Of a DNA stretch of 27,071 nt, positions 23,841 to 27,071 are shown piece after piece (positions within the stretch are counted from its first letter, which is position 1; each line of letters opens with the position of its first letter). Position numbers and translations under genes: made by a program. Origin of the DNA: an uncultured Pseudomonadota bacterium (GTDB taxonomy: Bacteria; Pseudomonadota; Gammaproteobacteria; Burkholderiales; SG8-41); assembly GCA_946885605.1 (NCBI GenBank), contig CAMPGR010000035.1, positions 1-27,071 of the forward strand. Reading direction: 5' to 3'. The notes under the pieces were generated by a model. The model saw only the letters and a program-made list of their open reading frames with translations. It was not told where the DNA came from and searched no databases.

Positions 23841-24926
23841 ATGAAACGACGCAGCTTTATTGCTACCGCCGGAGCAGTGGCAGCAGGCGCTACCGGAGTC
23901 ATTCATGCGCCGGCCGTCATTGCGCAACAGAAGTACCGCTGGCGGATGCCGACAACATGGACCCCGGCGCTCAACGTGATGCTCGGCTCCGCTCAGCGGC
24001 TGGCAAAAATGGTCGCGGAGTTGAGCAGCGGGCGGCTCACGATCGACGTATTTCCGGCCGGGCAGATCGTGCCGCCGCTCGGTGTGTTCGATGCGGCGTC
24101 CAAGGGCACGGTCGAGGCATTCATGGGCGCCTCTTACTACTGGGTTGCGAAGGAGCCCGCCGTGCAATGGTTCTGCAGCGTGCCCTTCGGCATGAATCCG
24201 ATCGGGATGTCGGGCTGGTACTTCCACGGCGACGGGCTCAAGCTGTGGGAAGAAACCTATGCCGCATTCAATCTCGTTCCGCGTCCCGGTCCCGCGACCG
24301 GGCCGCAGATGGCCGGGTGGTTCAGGAAAAAGATCAACTCCATCGCAGACTACAAGGGACTGAAGATGCGCATTCCCGGCCTTGGCGGTCAGGTCATCTC
24401 CAAGGCGGGCGGGACGGTTGTGCTGACGCCGGGAGGCGAAATCTTCGCCGCCCTCGAGCGCGGCGCGATCGATGCGGCGGAGTGGGTGGGACCGCATGAT
24501 GACCTGCAACTTGGGTTGCAGAACACCGCGCGTTACTACTACTACCCGGGCTGGCACGAGCCGGCGACCACGCTCGAATTCACGTTCAACAAGAAAGCGT
24601 ACGACAGCCTGCCGGCCGATCTGCGGCGCATCCTCGATCATGCTGTGTCGGCTGTTTCGGTGTACGGGCTTTCAGAATACGAGGCCAGGAACGCGATCGG
24701 ACTCGAGAAACTGAAGACCGAATACAAAGGAAAGGTCGAAATCAGCGCGCTGCCATCGGCGGTGTTGCGCGACCTGCGAAAGCTCGCAACCGACGTCCTG
24801 GTTGCCGAATCGGAGAAGTCGCCGATAGCAAAGAAAGTTTATGCGTCGTTTACGAAGTTCCAGGGGCAGCATGGCGGTTGGCGCCGCGTATCGGAGGCGC
24901 CGTACTACGACCTCCTCGCAGGCTGA
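23841..24926 (+). CDS. TRAP transporter substrate-binding protein, DctP family, Tat-exported
   Basis: The ATG at 23841 follows AAAGGGGAG. The 361-residue product has a twin-arginine signal (MKRRSFIATAGAVAAGATG, mature near AQQKYRWRMPTTW), as seen in TRAP binding proteins of the TakP-like type. Family marks are LAKMVAELSSGRLTIDVFPAGQIVPPLGVFDA, YKGLKMRIPGLGGQVISKAGG with the conserved ligand-binding Arg near residue 176, TPGGEIFAALERGAIDAAEWVGPHDD and YYYPGWHEP. Such proteins bind alpha-keto or other organic acids in the periplasm and deliver them to DctQM-type membrane subunits. Those subunits are absent here: the next gene is an ABC-type binding protein. The run RGAIDAAEWVGPHDDLQLGLQNTARYYYYPGWHEP supports a TakP-like assignment rather than the sialic-acid branch. 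Confidence 0.93.
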   Translation: MKRRSFIATAGAVAAGATGVIHAPAVIAQQKYRWRMPTTWTPALNVMLGSAQRLAKMVAELSSGRLTIDVFPAGQIVPPLGVFDAASKGTVEAFMGASYYWVAKEPAVQWFCSVPFGMNPIGMSGWYFHGDGLKLWEETYAAFNLVPRPGPATGPQMAGWFRKKINSIADYKGLKMRIPGLGGQVISKAGGTVVLTPGGEIFAALERGAIDAAEWVGPHDDLQLGLQNTARYYYYPGWHEPATTLEFTFNKKAYDSLPADLRRILDHAVSAVSVYGLSEYEARNAIGLEKLKTEYKGKVEISALPSAVLRDLRKLATDVLVAESEKSPIAKKVYASFTKFQGQHGGWRRVSEAPYYDLLAG

Positions 24927-24931
24927 GGGCG

Positions 24932-25930
24932 ATGTCGATGGTACGCCTGACGTCGCGCACTCTATGCCGCGCCGCGCTGGTTGCGCTGGCTGTCGCGTCC
25001 GTCGCCCTGCCGACAGACGCAGCTTCTCAGCAGCCGCAGCGCCAGTACCGGATCGGTGTGCTCAATGAAGCGTGGGCCGCCAATCACCCCACGGTCGAAG
25101 GGCTGCGCGCGGGGCTTCGCGATCTGGGTCTCGAAGAAGGGCGTGATGTTGTGTTCGACATCCGTTTCACCCAAGGCAAGCCCGAAGCGACGCGGGCTGC
25201 CGCCGAGGCGCTTGTCAAGGAGGGCGTAGACCTCATCGTCACGAGCAACGAATCCGCGACGCAGGCCGCAAAGAGCGCCACCAGGAAAATCCCGATCGTT
25301 TTTACGCTCGTGGGCGACCCGGTGATGGCGGGTTTTCTTCGCAAGATCGCCAAACCGGGAGAGAACCTGACCGGCGTCTCGAGTCTGAGCTCTGACCTGG
25401 TGGCAAAACGCCTTGAGATCCTCAAGACACTCGCGCCGCAGGTGCGGCGCGTCTGGGCCATCCACCATGGCGACGATCCTTCATCGCTCGAGGCGATCCG
25501 GCGCGCCGAGATGGCCGCGAAGCAGTTGAAAGTGGAATTGCTGCCCCGCGCGGTATACACGCCAGAGCAGCTTGCGCACGCGATCAAGGCTGTCCAGCCA
25601 GGCGATGCGCTGCTCCCTCCGGACGTGGGCACACTCGACATCCCGGCGGCCCTGCTCGAGCTTTCCATTGCGTCGCGGCTTCCCGCCGTGTTCGCTACTT
25701 CACTTTGGGTGGGGCATGGGGGACTTGCGTCGTACGGGCCGGATTACCATGCGCAGGGCGTACAGGCGGCGCGGCTCGTCGTCAAGATTCTGCGCGGCGC
25801 GCGGCCGGGCGAACTGCCTGTGGAAGGGGCCGACAGAATCGATCTCGCAGTGAATCTCAAGACCGCGCACGCTCTCGGGCTCGACGTGCCGAGAAAAATC
25901 ATGCTTCGCGCGGATACGATCAGACGATGA
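24932..25930 (+). CDS. ABC-type substrate-binding protein (PF04392, TrpX-like)
   Basis: The ATG at 24932, just 5 bases after the TRAP binding protein stop, is chosen because it opens a signal peptide (TLCRAALVALAVASVALPTDA); 24938 is also possible. The product is 332 residues. It matches the ABC_sub_bind family: QYRIGVLNEAW, TVEGLRAGLRDLGLEEGRDVVFDIRFTQGKPE, LIVTSNESATQAAKSATRKIPIVFTLVGDPV, RKIAKPGENLTGVSSLSSDLVAKRLEILKTLAP and a final NLKTAHALGLDVPRKIMLRAD. Many members are orphan copies of unknown ligand, some beside sensor kinases. Its last bases overlap the next gene by 4 (ATGA), so it is translationally coupled to the membrane sensor. No permease or ATPase is near. Confidence 0.92.
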   Translation: MSMVRLTSRTLCRAALVALAVASVALPTDAASQQPQRQYRIGVLNEAWAANHPTVEGLRAGLRDLGLEEGRDVVFDIRFTQGKPEATRAAAEALVKEGVDLIVTSNESATQAAKSATRKIPIVFTLVGDPVMAGFLRKIAKPGENLTGVSSLSSDLVAKRLEILKTLAPQVRRVWAIHHGDDPSSLEAIRRAEMAAKQLKVELLPRAVYTPEQLAHAIKAVQPGDALLPPDVGTLDIPAALLELSIASRLPAVFATSLWVGHGGLASYGPDYHAQGVQAARLVVKILRGARPGELPVEGADRIDLAVNLKTAHALGLDVPRKIMLRADTIRR

Positions 25931-27071
25931 GCGCCGCAAAGCCAACCACCGGCAAGCTGTTCCGGAAGTACGTCGTCGTCTTTGTCACGCTCGTGGGCGG
26001 GCTCCTGATCGGCAGCGGCCTGGTGGAACTCTATTTCTCGTACCAGGAGACGCAACGCGGGCTGGTTCGCCTCGAACGCGAGAAGGCGCTGGCAGCGGCG
26101 GAGCGCATCGAGCGCTTCGTGATGGAGATCGAACGGCAGCTGCGGGCGACCACGCACGCCGCCTCGGACGACCCGACGGTGTCTCTTCCACGCCAAAGGG
26201 GTGCGGCGTTCAGGGATACGCTTGCGAGCGCACTTCTCGAGCAGCGCGAGCTCGACTTCCTGCGCCTGCTGCGCAGCGTGCCGGCCGCAAAGTCGATACG
26301 CCATCTCGACATCGCGGGCCGGGAACAGGTGCGGGTCTCGCGCTTCGAGCTGGATGCGATTGGCTCCGGTGAAGACTTTTCCCAATCCGCCGCGTTTCTC
26401 GCTACCAAGACCGGGAAGACCTATTTCAGCCCGATCTATTTCCATAACGATTCAGAGCCGTACATGACGATTGGCATCCCGTCGGGCGAGTATGCGGTGG
26501 AGGTGACGGTTGCCGAGGTCAGCCTCAAGGCGATCTGGGACGTCGTGTCCCGAATTCGCGTGGGAAGGCACGGTCAAGCCTACGTGGTCGACGCGCGCGG
26601 CCACCTCATCGCGCATCCGGATGTGAGCCTGGTGCTCCAGAATCGGGATCTTTCCGCTCTTACGCAAGTCCAGGAAGCGCGCGCGGCAGGCAAGGCCATC
26701 AACTCCGGCGATATGCGTGTCACAACCGCACGGGGCTTCGATGGAAGCACCGTGCTCTCGGCACACGCCCCGATTGCCACGTTGGATTGGCTCGTGTTCG
26801 TGGAGCAGCCGCTGGTCGAGGCGTTTGCGCCGCTTCGCGCAAGTCTCCTTCGTGGCGCCGCCATACTGGTCGTGGGATTGCTGCTCTCCGTTCTGGCAAG
26901 CGTGCTCCTAGCGCGCCGCATGGTGGCTCCGATACGCGTGCTGCAATCCGGTGCGGCGACGATCGGGGGCGGCGATCTCGGGCATCGCATCGAGCTTCGC
27001 ACCGGCGATGAGCTCGAAGCGCTCGGCGAGGACTTCAACCGGGCAGCGGCCAGACTCCAGGAGTCGTATGC
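25927..27071 (+). CDS. Membrane sensor protein with periplasmic sensor domain and HAMP, C-terminal output domain outside window
   Basis: The ATG at 25927 overlaps the preceding TGA (ATGA). The frame stays open to the window end, giving 381 visible residues and no stop. Residues 15-36 are a transmembrane helix (YVVVFVTLVGGLLIGSGLVELYF); about 40-300 is a periplasmic Cache-like sensor, with IRHLDIAGREQVRVSRFE, FSPIYFHNDSEPYMTIGIP and GQAYVVDARGHLIAHPDVSLVL. A second helix lies at about 306-328, then a HAMP domain (RRMVAPIRVLQSGAATIGGGDLGHRIELRTGDELEALGEDFNRAAARLQ). This is the standard layout of sensor kinases, cyclases and GGDEF proteins; the output domain cannot be seen. Coupling to a binding protein suggests the pair senses a solute together. 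Confidence 0.9.
   Translation, partial: MSAAKPTTGKLFRKYVVVFVTLVGGLLIGSGLVELYFSYQETQRGLVRLEREKALAAAERIERFVMEIERQLRATTHAASDDPTVSLPRQRGAAFRDTLASALLEQRELDFLRLLRSVPAAKSIRHLDIAGREQVRVSRFELDAIGSGEDFSQSAAFLATKTGKTYFSPIYFHNDSEPYMTIGIPSGEYAVEVTVAEVSLKAIWDVVSRIRVGRHGQAYVVDARGHLIAHPDVSLVLQNRDLSALTQVQEARAAGKAINSGDMRVTTARGFDGSTVLSAHAPIATLDWLVFVEQPLVEAFAPLRASLLRGAAILVVGLLLSVLASVLLARRMVAPIRVLQSGAATIGGGDLGHRIELRTGDELEALGEDFNRAAARLQESY

Overview
The window reads as high-GC chromosomal DNA from a Gram-negative, metabolically versatile proteobacterium, most likely a betaproteobacterium. The reasons are a TonB-dependent receptor (so there is an outer membrane), several periplasmic binding proteins including Bug/TctC-type proteins (a family expanded in Burkholderiales and relatives), an acyl-CoA-dehydrogenase-like monooxygenase, and dispersed non-coding repeats of a kind common in such genomes. 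This placement is inference from gene content, not from a phylogenetic marker. No rRNA, tRNA, CRISPR array or intact transposase was seen.

Layout, left to right. 1-4696: an amidohydrolase-2 protein whose 5' end is cut by the window, then a 1036-residue phospholipase C/acid-phosphatase-type phosphoesterase with a long unexplained N-terminal half. 4697-7529: a hairpin repeat, a periplasmic YVTN-type beta-propeller protein (minus) and, divergent from it, a polytopic membrane protein. 7530-9161: an intergenic stretch with a strong terminator, then an AT-rich, apparently foreign gene for a membrane-anchored transglutaminase-like protein. 9162-9431: a small helical protein. 9680-11494: an alpha/beta hydrolase and a CapA-like metallophosphoesterase in tandem. 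11632-14646: a Bug/TctC binding protein, a flavin-dependent acyl-CoA-dehydrogenase-fold enzyme (minus), the remnant of a cytochrome c gene, and a YciI-like protein. 14650-18245: a second hairpin repeat, then a DUF3500 protein and a CadC-like membrane transcription factor with TPRs in one minus-strand operon, divergent from a secreted cupin, followed by the wreck of another TctC gene.

18795-23387 is the most coherent system: a TonB-dependent receptor, a NarL-type response regulator and a histidine kinase with a periplasmic jelly-roll-like domain and about seven membrane segments, packed with overlapping ends as one apparent operon. The kinase reading frame carries a translated dispersed palindromic repeat between its signal peptide and sensor domain. 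23488-27071 holds the remnant of a branched-chain-amino-acid-type binding protein, a TRAP (DctP) binding protein, an ABC (PF04392) binding protein, and the start of a two-TM periplasmic-sensor/HAMP protein that runs off the window. No permease is present, which suggests the binding proteins may feed a sensor rather than, or as well as, a transporter.

Two themes recur. Three separate genes survive only as their 5' and 3' ends with the middle missing and the frame broken. Palindromic intergenic repeats sit at two convergent gene ends, and another repeat type has been absorbed into a coding sequence.
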